Below, piece by piece: positions 47,901 through 59,626 of a stretch of 64,000 bases of DNA. The notes under the pieces are model-generated. The model ran no database searches and was not told the origin of the DNA. It saw only the letters and a program-made list of their open reading frames with translations. Origin of the DNA: Ramazzottius varieornatus (Eukaryota; Tardigrada; Eutardigrada; Parachela; Ramazzottiidae); contig BDGG01000003.1 in NCBI GenBank assembly GCA_001949185.1, positions 635,633 through 699,632 on the forward strand, in the 5' to 3' direction. The position numbers and the translations under genes are program-made. The stretch's first letter is position 1. Each line of letters begins with the position of its first letter.

Positions 47901-48689
47901 TCACTGTTCAAAGTCAAGGGTGGCCGAGAGCTCATCGCGTTCCTCTTCAATGACTTCCTCCTGTTAACCACACCACCGAAACCACTGACGAGCACACTGG
48001 GGAACTTTTCTTTCGATCGAAGACGCTGGACACAAATTTTGCCGTTCAAGATTTACAAAAAGCCGTTGCTGTTGAACAACTGTGCCGTTTCTCAACTTCC
48101 TGATCCCTCATCCTTTCTCCTTACTTTCCCTGCTCCCTTGTCCATTTCTCTCCCCCTCAAAGCTACAACTGTCCAAGAGTGTAAAGCTTGGATGAGGAAG
48201 GTTGAAGAAGCCGTGAAAGAGTACCAACGACTCTTACCGAACAACCACAGAAAACTAACTCGGCTTTACCAATCAAGCAATCCACCCACTGGTGTCTGTC
48301 GAGTGGTCATCCAGGAAGCGACCGACTTGTCATTGAAGGGCGAAAAGGGCAAGTTTGATGTCTTCTGTAAAGCTAGTCTTCGAGAAGACGAGGGACAAAC
48401 CACGAAGGTGGTGGAGAACACAGACAAGCCCCGGTGGGAACATCACATGAACTTCTACATTCATGACTTGGAACGAGATATCTTGTCGGTGACGGCCATG
48501 CAGTACAACGCCTTTGCGCCGAATGGGTTCTTGGGCAGAGCGGAAGTGAAGCTGAGTGAAGTTGTGAAGGAGTGCCGGGGCATGAATGTACCGCTGGTCA
48601 AGAGACTGTTGCTACAAGGCGTCGAGTCTGGTGAGGTCCTGGTCAAGATCGCCATTCACATGTTGCAACCAGCTGTCCTTCAACCGTAG
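44986..48689 (+). CDS. ITSN: Compact intersectin: EH, coiled coil, SH3, DH, PH, C2
   Basis: Exons 44986-45426, 45850-47010 and 47301-48689, all phase 0, give 996 residues. Intersectins are endocytic and synaptic scaffolds whose long form activates Cdc42. Domains in order: one EH domain (about 12-95) with the calcium loop DRSRDGRLDVEEF; a coiled coil (about 175-395); one SH3 domain (about 404-466) with ALYSYEA, DWLLGR and GYVPANYL; a DH/RhoGEF domain (about 488-700) with ELVDTEERYL and YVKPMQRITRYPLL; a PH domain (about 725-845); and a C2 domain (about 862-990). Vertebrate long intersectin has two EH and five SH3 domains and about 1700 residues, so this copy is stripped to one of each. No break is seen. 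The SH3 to DH to PH to C2 order is diagnostic of intersectin rather than of other GEFs. Intron 2 carries a MITE. Confidence 0.93.
47082..47267. repeat. MITE in intersectin intron 2
   Basis: The termini AGGTAAACAAACTCGAC and GTCGAGTTTGATTACCT are inverted complements. Inside lie the paired GTGCGCCAC and GTGGCGCAC blocks. It is about 186 bp, non-coding, and related to the repeat in NAGK intron 2. Confidence 0.7.
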
Positions 48690-50294
48690 TATTTTCTTCC
48701 TTGTGCAGTTTCATTTTGGCCCCATTTCCATTTGACTACGTTTGTCTGTGATTTTTGAACTTCCCTGATATTTATTTGGTAGCTTTTTTGGCGGATAGAT
48801 CGTCTATGGTTAGCGACTTTCAGTGGATCGGTGATTTTTAGAATAATACAGAAAAAATCAGTAACCATTTGATAGAAGAAATATCTTGGTCCATACTGTA
48901 CAATGTGAACCGGAACTTTACTCTGTACAGCGAGCATAGTCTTTGATGGTTTTTCAGCCAATGCCAGAAGATATCTCACTTGTTGGCGTTCGTTTTCCCA
49001 GCGCTAGTGTTGCCAAACACCGTTGCCGGAGTTTCCGTCCGCGCTTTCATCCTCGCTTGGAAAAACCGACATTGGACGACGCAAAACTGCTTGCTTTGAA
49101 AGCCGGTCGAAAGCAAAACTTTTCAGACTTCGAAAGTGGATAGTAAATACATTGTACTCCCCAAGGGCTTTGGCTCTTATTTCGTTGAGTAATGATGGAG
49201 AGAAAAACTGGGAAGCTCCTCCCTCACCAAAGTGGCGCGTCGACAACCGCAACTTTCCACCCTGTTTTGCACAAAAGTTCTTCAGAATTCTCAAAGCATC
49301 CTTCAAGGTTTCTTTTTTCTTCCAGTTCACGGACCATCTTCAGTACCATAAAACCTTTCCATCATTCTCGAACTCAAGAAGTCTGTTTCGCGCCAAATGT
49401 TTTCCAAAAGTCGGTCGCTTTTGGCCGACTTGTGTCCATAACTAAAGGTCAGTCCTTCCGACGTTTTTCTTGTTTTCTGTTCTCATTGCATTGATCAGAT
49501 CTTGAGTTTGAAAAAATAAGCAGGAGTCTGTTAGGCAGATAGAACAGCAGACAGGTTCTGGATGTCTGTACACGAGCTCTGAAAATACGTGTGAAAGTGT
49601 TCCTCCGAAAACCGCAAAGTCATACTAACAGACCTCATAATCTGGTGACCTATCCAGCAACCTCTGACAAGATGGTCAGTCATTGCTTCCAGATCTTTTT
49701 TCAGAGAACCCTATCAGTACTCCGATGTTGAAAGATCTAGAGACATTTTCATCGAGGAATCAAGTTTCAAATATCGCTGGTTACAAAGTTCAAGTATCAG
49801 AAGGACGATAATGCGATCCTGCTTGACAGATTCAGTAGTTTTGTTCTGATGCATGGTGGAAACTGCTCGTATTAAGGTGTCGGAGTGCAATCTAACAGTC
49901 TCCGATGTTGCGAAGCTTCCTGTACAACATCCATTCGGTCCAGCGACAGACCCGTCGGTGCTTGGAAGCTTCGAGCCAAGATGGGAGTGGAAAAACCAGA
50001 CATACTTATGTGCGTAACAAGACAAATCTCAGACCAACTAGTCTCCAGAAAGTAGGTAGCGCAGTAAAATGCAAAGAATCGGCCGAGGTAGATTTTTAGA
50101 GACTCTCAGAGGCCGGGACGAAGCAGCGTCGTAACCAGGGTGACGTACCGAGCCTTTTCAACAGTTAACGTAGTCACCTGTCGTTCGACACAAAATTTGA
50201 CAACGCTTACATTTGCTACTGGCTTTCTCCTGCAATTTGGGACTGACTTTCTACCCACGTCTGGGACGTTATCGGCAGTAGTGGCGAATTCGCA
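48690..50294. other. Intergenic, no gene recognised
   Basis: 3' flank of intersectin and 5' flank of the C2-like gene. Nothing could be supported. Confidence 0.4.
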
Positions 50295-51509
50295 ATGGCG
50301 GCTGTTCAAAATGACAGAAGTGCTGGGAAACTGACCCCCGTCACTTCTGCAACGTTCCGGCCTACTCATGCAACGGAGTCGCTGCTGAATTTTGGTCAAG
50401 CGGACCGCGATCTCGCCGATGAATTCCAGGAAGCCCAAGAAACTGTGTACACCATGCCCGATGGAACCGAAGTTCGACCCAACAATCGTGATCCATTCTA
50501 CTCTTGCCTAACTACTCATAACAGCCACTACCTCGCCGCACCCAACGGTTGTCTAGCTATCCACCTCGTCTACGCCAAGCATCTCGATACTCGTACCATC
50601 CAGCGTCTCTTCCCCAACAGCGACCACCTCGACTACTACGTCCGCGTCGATTTCCTCGACAAACAACTGTATTCCGAGCTCATCGTCGATGTACCAGTCG
50701 GTACAGGTCGCATCATCTTCGACCATCTCGTCACCTTCACCATCGAAGACATTGCCATTAACGACGGTTCTGAAGCCCAGATCGTCTCCTTACACCTCAT
50801 TGCGATCGACGAAAGTGACCCTCAACGACACATTATCGTTGCGTCGGTTGAGCGGCCCTTACTCGATTTCATTCGCTGGATGATCTCCAGTGAAATGCTG
50901 GTCTTGTCCCGACCGGCTAGAATAAACGAAACGGATGGTGGGTTAGAGGGTGAACGGTTCATGGGGAGGCTGCTGATCAAGTCAGCTTTCGCCTATGGAC
51001 GATTCGGCTTCGGTTATTCTAACCAAATATTTGATGAACGAATGGAACCGAAAGACGCGATGGCGCACTCTCTGTTTCCACGCTACGCCCCATTGCCCAG
51101 CCGTATACAAGAAACGGGAAATGTTCTGAGATTCAAGCCGATCATACCGTTGATCCACACGTTTCCCTTTCCGGAGATGAGTGATACACCGATCGGCGAT
51201 GTGAGTCTGAAGCAACCGGTGGAGTACCAGGACGAGGAAGAACAGACGGTCACAGAGGCCATACCATGGGACAACCCTTACTTGTACTACATTCCGATCA
51301 TGTCGAAGGAACTGCTGAATGACTGGACGGTGAAGCTGAGAGGCTTGAAGGGAAAGACGAGAAGACGGATAGCGTACTTACAGCAGATGTCAGCACCGGA
51401 ACCTGGTAGAGGGTACAAGACATTACCCCAAGCTCAAGGGGTGCGCGCGGAGAAATCGGCCGTGCTACCGGAAAAGAGTGATTCACCAAAAAACCTCAAA
51501 GTCGAATGA
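50295..51509 (+). CDS. C2-like protein, possibly C2CD6/CatSper-tau related
   Basis: A single uninterrupted frame of 404 residues starts at an ATG with a good purine context and ends at TGA. It has no intron, unlike every other intact gene here. The N-terminus is polar. About residues 85-215 read like a beta-sandwich C2 fold (CLAIHLVYAKHLD, then DYYVRVDFLDKQLYSE and HLVTFTIEDIAINDG) lacking the usual calcium Asp cluster. The following stretch GRLLIKSAFAYGRFGFGYSN and the LFPRYAPLPSR region resemble, from memory, the conserved core of C2CD6, which carries CatSper channels into the sperm flagellum. The C-terminus is basic and Lys/Arg-rich. The coding assignment is strong; the family call is tentative. 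Being intronless, it could be a working retrocopy. Confidence 0.8.
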   Translation: MAAVQNDRSAGKLTPVTSATFRPTHATESLLNFGQADRDLADEFQEAQETVYTMPDGTEVRPNNRDPFYSCLTTHNSHYLAAPNGCLAIHLVYAKHLDTRTIQRLFPNSDHLDYYVRVDFLDKQLYSELIVDVPVGTGRIIFDHLVTFTIEDIAINDGSEAQIVSLHLIAIDESDPQRHIIVASVERPLLDFIRWMISSEMLVLSRPARINETDGGLEGERFMGRLLIKSAFAYGRFGFGYSNQIFDERMEPKDAMAHSLFPRYAPLPSRIQETGNVLRFKPIIPLIHTFPFPEMSDTPIGDVSLKQPVEYQDEEEQTVTEAIPWDNPYLYYIPIMSKELLNDWTVKLRGLKGKTRRRIAYLQQMSAPEPGRGYKTLPQAQGVRAEKSAVLPEKSDSPKNLKVE

Positions 51510-51772
51510 TGGGCGCACTGTGCATGGTCGAGGTGTTCGGCGTTGCGTTTCGCATCGCACCTTTGTTTCCTCGACGCCGTTCTAGGTACTGCGAGGTTCT
51601 ACAGTCGCCTATCTCGTTAGGCTGTAGTGACAATTTCCCCTTATAGCTTTCGTTTACTCTGTGAAGTCGACTGAACTGTGCGACTGCTTCGCAAAGATCT
51701 TTGCAACTGCAGCCGCTCAATGACCTTCGCGTGCTTCAATATTCTACTGTCTTTTCCGACACAGATCTCGGC
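51510..51772. other. Short spacer, nothing seen
   Basis: This is the 3' flank of the C2-like gene, with no feature found. Confidence 0.4.
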
Positions 51773-52600
51773 TATGGGCGGCCGGAGATGCAAATATTCG
51801 TGTATTACGATTTTGAAACTGGGTGACCTACGGAACTCGCATGCATGTAACATTGCAAAACTTGCAGTGACATTGTTTTGTGGTAATTTTGTTAATTTGA
51901 AGATGTGGTTCCAATTTCGGTAAACATAATGCAAAGTTTCCACAATTACGGCAAACGTGGCGACATGACTGCAACGAATCCCAGGTATAATACGACATTG
52001 CGAACAAAGAACTAAGGTTGTGAAACAAGGGACAAGATTTGTTAAGTGATTTCGGAGTTTTGAGGTTACTTTGTGTAGTAAGCGAAGTTGAAGCAAGTTT
52101 TGCAGACACACTGCAAAACTTTCGGAATTTTCGTGGCTTTGTTGGAATTATTATGAATTATGGATCAGTCAAACAGAAATCTGGTGGGCGTAGTCAAGGT
52201 TAAGCAGTACATGATTGGATCGTTCAACCACGCCCACATCGTTTCTATTTCACCGTGACATGCGGATGCCTGAAAACTCACCTTGCCGAAACCAAGTTAC
52301 TACAAGTTTTACAGAGTTACCGAGATATTTACAAACTTACTGCAATCCCAACAAACATATGACAAAATTTTCCAGCTTCAATCAGGACTTGCCACAATCT
52401 TTGCGCTTTATCCCTTGTTACCACAAACTTTTCCAAGTTACATCAAAGTTTTCCAACAAACTGCGGCATTCGCAAACTTGTTGCAAAATTGATAAAACAA
52501 ATTTACTGCAAGTCTTGCAAAGTTACGTCAAAACCCGCAGCGTTACCAATGTTGTTTCAAAATCGTAATACACGACTATTTGCGTCTCCAGCCGCCCATA
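51773..52600. mobile_element. 828-bp foldback element with very long arms
   Basis: The sequence from TATGGGCGGCCGGAGATGCA at 51773 returns as its complement ending TGCGTCTCCAGCCGCCCATA at 52600. The pairing includes TTCGTGTATTACGATTTTGA and continues, with more mismatches, for several hundred bases towards a centre near 52150-52210. Within each arm a loose unit built on TTGCAAAACTTGCAGTAA is repeated many times, in one orientation on the left and in the other on the right. It has no coding capacity. Long, internally repetitive arms are typical of foldback transposons. A TA may be duplicated at the ends. Confidence 0.75.
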
Positions 52601-53306
52601 CTCGGTAGATAAAACAGCGTTTTCGCAATCAGAATTCAAGTGGATTCTAGTGAGTAGTACTTCGCTCGAGAACTCAGTGCGGTGGTACTCTCGTATGATT
52701 AAACACATGATCATTTATGCGAGAGCCATAACGTGGGGAGAACGTTCACGTTGATGTGCTAGTTTTTTTGATCGGGTTAGCGTAGGTAGAACTGGCTTTA
52801 TTCGACGGACATTGTCCAAGTGTACCGGTATGTCGCCTCTCAATTCAATTTCCATGGTACTGTATCACGTCTTTATACCCTACGTACAAACCTTTCCGGG
52901 CCTCCGGATCCAGACTTATTAATTAAGGCGAAGTGGGCTGCAAGGACTTCCCCACGAGACGTGATACCCCGCATTAAGCAGCACTGTTATTCAAACATGA
53001 CCATTACAGCATAATAGCTCTGCGGACCATCCTGCTTCACCCTTGTTTTCTCCATAATTACCGACCTGCGTATAATCAAATCCAGAAGTAACGGGGACTT
53101 TGCCTGAGCTTGTCGAATAATGCCGAAATTTTTTTTTCTGTGATGCTCGCGCTGTGGTGCCGATGCGGTTTCGTTGAAATGGTTCACTTTATCACGATGG
53201 CTAACAGCGAGAGTCGCTCGATAGGTCTTGAAGTCCCAAGTCCGACTTTCGCGGTGGCTTTGAACGAAAGTCAACAGCTGTACCCGATATCCTAGCTAAT
53301 TTTAGG
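52601..53306. other. Intergenic, no gene seen
   Basis: Nothing could be supported here. Confidence 0.4.
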
Positions 53307-54110
53307 TGGACTATGAAGGATGTCAGCGCTGCGACGTACTGTGACCAGGATTCATTGCTTACTGTGATCACCAACATGGCGGAGCTGTATCGGGACGGTC
53401 AGCTCTCGGGAACTTCGCCCATAGTTATTCTCGCTCAAGGTTATTCTCGCCCATAATGTGTTACAATAATTCGATCGGAAACGCGCGCCGCTACCGTCTC
53501 AAAATGACCTTGGCTTCACAAGCCGTTAATCTGGATACATTCCTTTTCTTCTCCCGTCGCAGTGTGCGCCACGCAGCTCACTCCGATTGCTGATTTTGCA
53601 AGAGGTAAAAAATGGCTGGATACTACGCTGTCGAGTTGATCCAGAAAGTTATTAACTACTTTTGCTTTCTTTGATTTACTGCAGAAACAGACTCATTGGT
53701 TGTGCCTTGGTAAGCATGATGAAAGTTTTTTCTCAAAATACGTCACCATCATTTGGCGACAGCAGGCCGGGTCTCCCGTTGAGTTGAGTGCATACTGTAT
53801 GCATCTCATTTGCAGAACCGTCGATGACCCGACCTATGCTGACAAGGAGCGTTTCCCAACGTTGGTGTCCTTTACCTTGGCCTCCATCGGTGCCTACGGA
53901 CAGGCTCTGCTAGCAGTCATGGAAAAATTTTCCTGGAAATGTATTTCGGTCTGAATCGACAAAGTGTAGCTTACGGGTTTTATCAATACAACCAAGATTC
54001 GTGTAAGCGAAGAATGTAGAGGAGCACAAGTGTCACTGAGGGACCAGGCTGTCAAATACAACTTCGTCGAGATCTCCATGGACTCCGACAAAGGGAATGT
54101 GAGTGAAACC
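53307..54110 (+). pseudogene. Relic of a natriuretic-peptide-receptor-type ligand-binding domain
   Basis: Splice-bounded pieces resemble the extracellular ANF-receptor fold of membrane guanylyl cyclases. After an acceptor at 53306 the frame reads LLTVITNMAELYRDGQL, matching the helix before the ligand cleft. Near 53815-53955, after a CATTTGCAG acceptor, is DDPTYADKERFPTLVSFTLA followed by ALLAVMEKFSWKCISV, matching the family's 'DKxxYPTxxRT ... hxxhhxxFxWxxVAhh' block. A third piece at about 53990-54110 (VSLRDQAVKYNFVEI) fits the next strand-helix unit. The strongly conserved GPxCS segment is missing, a stop follows CISV with only a weak donor, and no transmembrane, kinase-like or cyclase part follows. 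It may be a decayed gene fragment. Confidence 0.5.
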
Positions 54111-54435
54111 CTATAAAGAGGTCAGAGGCATTCGCGAGGTAAGCATTAAATACTGCATACCATTTTTACCGTACGTCGTGGCTGCGTCGCAGAGCCGCTG
54201 ACGTATTTTCAGAAACGGGTAGCAAAAGTAAAGCTGGAATTCGCTACATAGAAATTAGTGTGCGCCAGGAAAGGGAGTCTTCAGCACCGTAGAACAGCCT
54301 CGAGCGAAGCACTGGAGGAGGGGGGGACCGAACCCCTGTTCTTTCCCAGAGGCGGTGGTCTGTTTCCAGCTCTCCGTCAGTAGCTCAACACAGAAAACGC
54401 CAGCAGTTTTCCTGTTTACGTACGGTACTGTGCGT
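54111..54435. other. Intergenic, no gene seen
   Basis: Nothing could be supported. A G-rich stretch near 54311-54330 is noted among the rejected items. Confidence 0.35.
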
Positions 54436-54583
54436 GGGAACGGTTGTTCAGTTAGCCGGCCTGTGGCGGGGTTATTAAGTTAGCAGCGGTTAATAGGGGT
54501 AGGCCATCAGACGGCCTACTGGTTGGAAGGTGCGGTTAACTCAACAACCGAAATTTGGAATGGCTAACTCAACGGCCGTTCCC
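54436..54583. repeat. 148-bp short inverted-repeat element
   Basis: The ends GGGAACGGTTGTTCAGTTAG and CTAACTCAACGGCCGTTCCC are imperfect inverted complements over about 22 bp. Inside are further short palindromes such as GGCCATCAGACGGCC and a GCGGTTAA/TTAACCGC-like pair. It is non-coding. Confidence 0.65.
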
Positions 54584-57500
54584 TCGAGGTTTGAGTGCCT
54601 GCGCTGTCCCTACCTACAGGTGTGATATTCCGTACTGCTGCACTGAGCAGCGTACGCAAGGGCTGGCCTGGTTTGCGCAACAGTCAGAATTAATCCTCAA
54701 TGATCAGTCTGTGCATGCATAACGGCGCGTTTTTCACCGTCCTCTTCAATTTTCCTGTTTCCTTACCCCTGGCTCCGTGATAGTGCGTGGTCTACAGTAT
54801 TAATCCATAGCAACATCTTGGTCGGGCTGCTATGATGAGTCAAAGCTTGTACGGACGAACATGCTTGGTTTGCTACAGGGGAAATTTTTTTCAACTGTTC
54901 AGGAATCGACTTTTTTCGCACCTGAGGGCGATCCGAGGGTTTTTGTACGAGGCGATAGAGAAAGTCAAGAGCTTTCTTTCGCGCTTGACAGGAGTATCAT
55001 CTGACTTAGGAGACCGAAGGTATTGACGGGGGAACCCAGAGTGCGAAGAAGAATTTTGCGAAAACACGATATTCTGAAATGAAACTGCTTTCAAACCGAA
55101 GAGAGCGACGGTGAAGGCCTAGAAACAACATCTGCATTCAAGCCATTCTAGAGATGTCTGGATCCGAGGTGTGCTTTGACTTCGTCGAGCCGAAAACATA
55201 TCTTTTCGAAAACGGGGTGACCCTGGCTATTGCTTTCGAGATTAGAAAAACAGACAGGCATTACGCGAATCATGGATCCGATTACTCATTAACGGAAGAC
55301 CGACTTGAAAGCACCGTTCTTGAGCACGATTTTCCCAAACTATGCAGTAATTGAGGAACACAGCTTGCTCAGCTATGACCCGTCTCTTACGCATTTGAGA
55401 ATTTCTAGGCTTAGTCACACAAAATGTTCTTGAACAAGAAAGTCACATTGAGTCCCTTAAGTATTGGGGTACCCCCTATCTTCGTTCAGAAATTCGTAAT
55501 CCTACTTCACTGATCCGATCTTGATTATTCAAGCCTCTTCTTGAAGCTGGGTTTTTTGTTTGCACAATCACGGGACTTTCGTCGGAGTTGATCAACAAAT
55601 CAACCCGCAGTATTCAACAATACGTACTCATGAAACCGCACAGTTTTCAAATCCGTTATTTGGTAGCAGACAGAAGGTAGCGCAGCGCGCTTGTGCGTAA
55701 CGGTGAGTGAAGATTAGTCTGCCCATGAGCGAATTTATCGAAGCTCTGCAGGAAAGGTTCCGTTAGACAAGAAGCTTGGAGACCAGAAGACATGAGCTCG
55801 GCGAAGCGCAGCCAGTGTTCAGGATCACGGCTAATGAAATATTCGTGGCAGGAGCCGCTCCATTGTCCCTGAGCCTTCTGGGACGCTTGGGGAGGGGGGG
55901 GGAGGAGTATTTAAAGCGAAAACGAGAGTGGGTCCACCTCGCCGGAAAGAATGCACAGAGTCTCAATTTGACGGACAGTCTGATTGTCAGATGGGACCAA
56001 GCGTGTATATTTTGCGAAGCGGCTTGCTACCAATGGCTTAACTTTACCGGGTCGGATCAATAAGCGCCGTTCGCTCGCCTGGCCTAATTTTTGGTCGGGA
56101 CACGATTTTTGGCCAATGGCTGTCTTTCGGCTAACCTGACACTCAGTCGAAGCGTTGCCGCTGTCGGCCGGTGGCCGTTACCGAGTTCTGGTCCTGTCAT
56201 GGTGATGTCTGCGTCACGATGCGTCACGGGTCGTCGAAGAACTGTGCTCCAGGCATATGGGCCCAGTACGCCGCATTGCACACTGTGATACGAACTCCTG
56301 AAGTGCAGGTTAGCGGAGTCTCCGCTAACGGAGTCTCACATCCCGATTAATGTTTCCCGCTTCCCCACTTCCCGGATCATGAAGTTGCGGGAAACCTGAT
56401 ACTTGGCCCTCGTGATCCATGCTCCGAGAACGAGTCTAGTCTAATAGGTCGTGATCCAAACTATAATTTCCATTCGTAACACAGAAAAATCTCTTCTGAA
56501 GTATTGTTCGTATTCTACTGCTAATAAATTTAAACAGACAACTGGATGTAGAATGAAACATCAGGCGGAATTTTGGGACCTCTGATTCGCATGGAATTTT
56601 GAATTTTTTACAGCGCGTCATCGGCCGCCGGTCAACATTGACCATAACTTTCATAATTCATTTCGGAGTCAGTTATCAGATATTGTTGGGTTTCTTTTGC
56701 TTGATTAATTCGAACAGACACTATAGACAATATGGTGCATACGCCACCAAACTAAATTCTGCCTCGGTCACAGGCCCCGGCGTACTTTGGCTGGTGTGGC
56801 GCTTCAACGACAGCATTGATGTATCGATTGAGTCGCTCAATAATGTCAACAAAAATTTTCGAGGTAAAACCGGTAAATATTCTTCCAGAAATCCTCTTTG
56901 AATTGGAAGCGTATTCGGGTACTTTGGGTTCTTCCTTGTAAATTCGTACGATCAAACCCAGCACGATCCATGAACCGCTCCATGGCGAGGCGATCATGTC
57001 TCAAACGATGCGGACCGTGGTTTTCTAATATCATGATCCACGTCTCCGCACTCGTTTCCCACCACCTGATCCATATCCCGTGATCCGGGAAGTAGGCTAT
57101 TATACTAGGAACCGTGATTCAGGTGCCGGATCACGATCAAGTATAATAGGCCAGATCACAAAATCGAGTTCTGAATGGGATGTGATCTGGGAAACGTAGT
57201 ACAATACTAGCTTGAGTAAGCTTCTCTGGACCTAGAAAGACAATATTGGTCATGCAGCGTTCTATCCCGACTCGTGCGTCTGCTCAAGAGCAAACCAGTA
57301 CTAAAGCTGTAGATAACAAACTCGCGTACAAAGTGATAGTTTTTCAAATGGCGACCTGCAATGCTGATCGAGCAATTTTGAAGAATAGCACAGCGACAAC
57401 TTCGGAGGCTGACTTACCAAAAACCGCAGAAGGGATCTCCAAAACTAACACTTTGTGGACAAACGAAAATACTTCATATAAATCATATATGAATTATCTT

Positions 57501-59626
57501 TCATAATTCCCGTGGATGTCATTGCGCCGGCCAGTTGGGCTTGAGCCCCTGTCAGTTGGCTATGGCAATGCCTTTCTTTTCACTGTGCCGTCTACAGCGA
57601 AAATTCGCGCTTGTACGGCACCATAAGCCCACGCCTAGTGAATCAGCGTTCGCATGCCTTGTGTCCCTGGTCGCTCTCTCCGAAAATAACAGAACGGCTG
57701 CTTCCGGGCTGACCCAATTAATTTATCATTTTTTTGTCTTGAAAACTGTAAAAGTTGCCAGGCTAGTTTTGTTGATCACCATGTAGAGAAGACATTGAGT
57801 TACTGTATATCAATGGACGGTTTGAGTTTACGGCTGTCGAACCTTCTCTGGAAAAATGGTGTGACCTTTATGCTGTGACTAGCCGGCTATGTAAAAAACT
57901 GGCGTCAAGGAGCGATTGCACATGGTCAAAAAGGCTTTTTCAGCAACTGTGCTTTTTGGACGTCTTTTGTGTGCGCTGAGTTTGCTCTAGAACGGGATTG
58001 ACGAGCAAGCCTAGCTTTGCATGCGTAAGCCGTCCACATGTGAGAATTCGATTACAAAGTTTTCAATTGCGCTATACAATATATTCCGCCACGGTGGCGG
58101 AATGAGTAACAATGTGATCCGGGTCTATCCGCTTCGCACCCGCTTTCATGACGCTGCTGCGCTCCGCTGCGGCCCGTTATTCGCTCTGCTGCCGTTACAG
58201 AAAATCTCCTTGCGCCACAAAAATGATCGATTTTCGACGTTTTTTGTTACCAAAATCGACGTGAAAAATAACGTTTTATCCATCTCAAGCTAGTAAAAAA
58301 AACATGAACTTTCTTGAAAGAGGTTGCTGAGCTTGGAGTTTGCGTGATGAGTGTCGATAAAGAATCCAGTTTTGGCTAAACTTCAGCAGTTTCAACTATA
58401 GCCCGTTATCGTCTGTTTTGGATAGTTACTAACATACCCAGTTCTGCAACAGTTTCGCTATAAGGCGTACCGAAGCGGAAAACTGGCCCGACAACGCTAC
58501 GCCCTTCCGAATCTGCCCATCCTTCGGTGTGTCAACGCCTGTCCGTCCTTTTATTCCCGTGGGTCAGTTTTGCTGGGAGCTGAGGCTTACAGGACGGACT
58601 GTAATCTCCCGGAAGTTGCCCGAAGAAACGCATCGCTGGCGTGTAAATAGTTATTACCTTGACTTCAGTGTCGAAGCCAACGATTCTTTGCTGCTCACGT
58701 TTTCAGGAACCCTTTATACATAGGTAATTGAAGCGTGCGAAACACCTGGTGGTATTACAATATGAGAAGCAAAGTGGTCAGCAACCGCGCCACGGATACA
58801 TAATTCAAAAGATGTGTCTTACGTCGCCCATTATGTTTCTCCTAATTTTAAGGCAATCAGGGAGAAAAAGGAGATCAATATTTCAGGTACCAACCTGTTC
58901 AGCCAGCCGAACCGGCCATGCGCAGACCTCACTTCTGTCCATTACAGTACTCCCACTTAACAATGCAACAGACGACGCATGAGGGAACTTATTCTGCCTC
59001 CTTCAGTTTGACAAAGTGCTTCGTCATACTGACAAGAAACAACCAGCCATGCGAGAAGCCAACCATCCGATATATCAATAGCGGGACGGGAAAATTCCTG
59101 GTTGTGGGACTGTGGAACAGAAGGAACCGCTTTCATATCTAAATGTACACTCAAATACAGCCGTTTTTTCGGAAGACTGGGAATACATGCCAATAACCGA
59201 AGAAACAAGTCTAACTCCCGCCATTCTTCGAAACTGAAAAGGAAGCACTGTCACTTTGAGCGGTGAAATCTGAACCGGCATAATTAATCTGTCTCACCGG
59301 ACATTAGGAATCGACGAGTAGCGCGTAAACGCAGTAGGACAATTTTATCGTCTGTTTTTCCCAATACTGTACGTATGCTTCGGGGTTTTTCTTGAGCAGA
59401 TTTATGGCTGATCTTGTTCGAAGCAGTAACACTGAGGCATGACGCCCTCGAACCTTTTTACTCTGATCCATCGTCACAAAAAGCATGGGAGACACTTGAT
59501 AGCCTTATCAGATCGGGTCTCTGCCCGAGTCAAAAGTATGACAAGGGAACTTTCTTGCTTCCATGTAGTTAATTTGCATATACTGTTGTTTCATGCTCGC
59601 TAGTCATTCTTATCTTAGTCACCGTG
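54584..59626. other. Long intergenic region, no gene recognised
   Basis: No supportable gene on either strand. A perfect palindrome CCGCCACGGTGGCGG lies near 58088. A possible diverged inverted-repeat element spans about 56300-57215, where ACTTCCCGGATCA on the left matches the complement of TGATCCGGGAAGT on the right and other GTGATCC blocks recur. Confidence 0.35.

Noticed and set aside
54300-54350. GGACCGAACCCC next to a G run, reminiscent of a tRNA T-arm on the minus strand
   Set aside because: No acceptor-stem partner, D-arm or anticodon arm of the right size could be found.
56300-57215. Possible inverted-repeat element with GTGATCCGGGAAGT-like ends
   Set aside because: Pairing is patchy and the boundaries could not be defined, so it is mentioned only in the intergenic note.
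58088-58102. Perfect palindrome CCGCCACGGTGGCGG
   Set aside because: Single short hairpin with no T run, repeat copies or gene context; could be chance.
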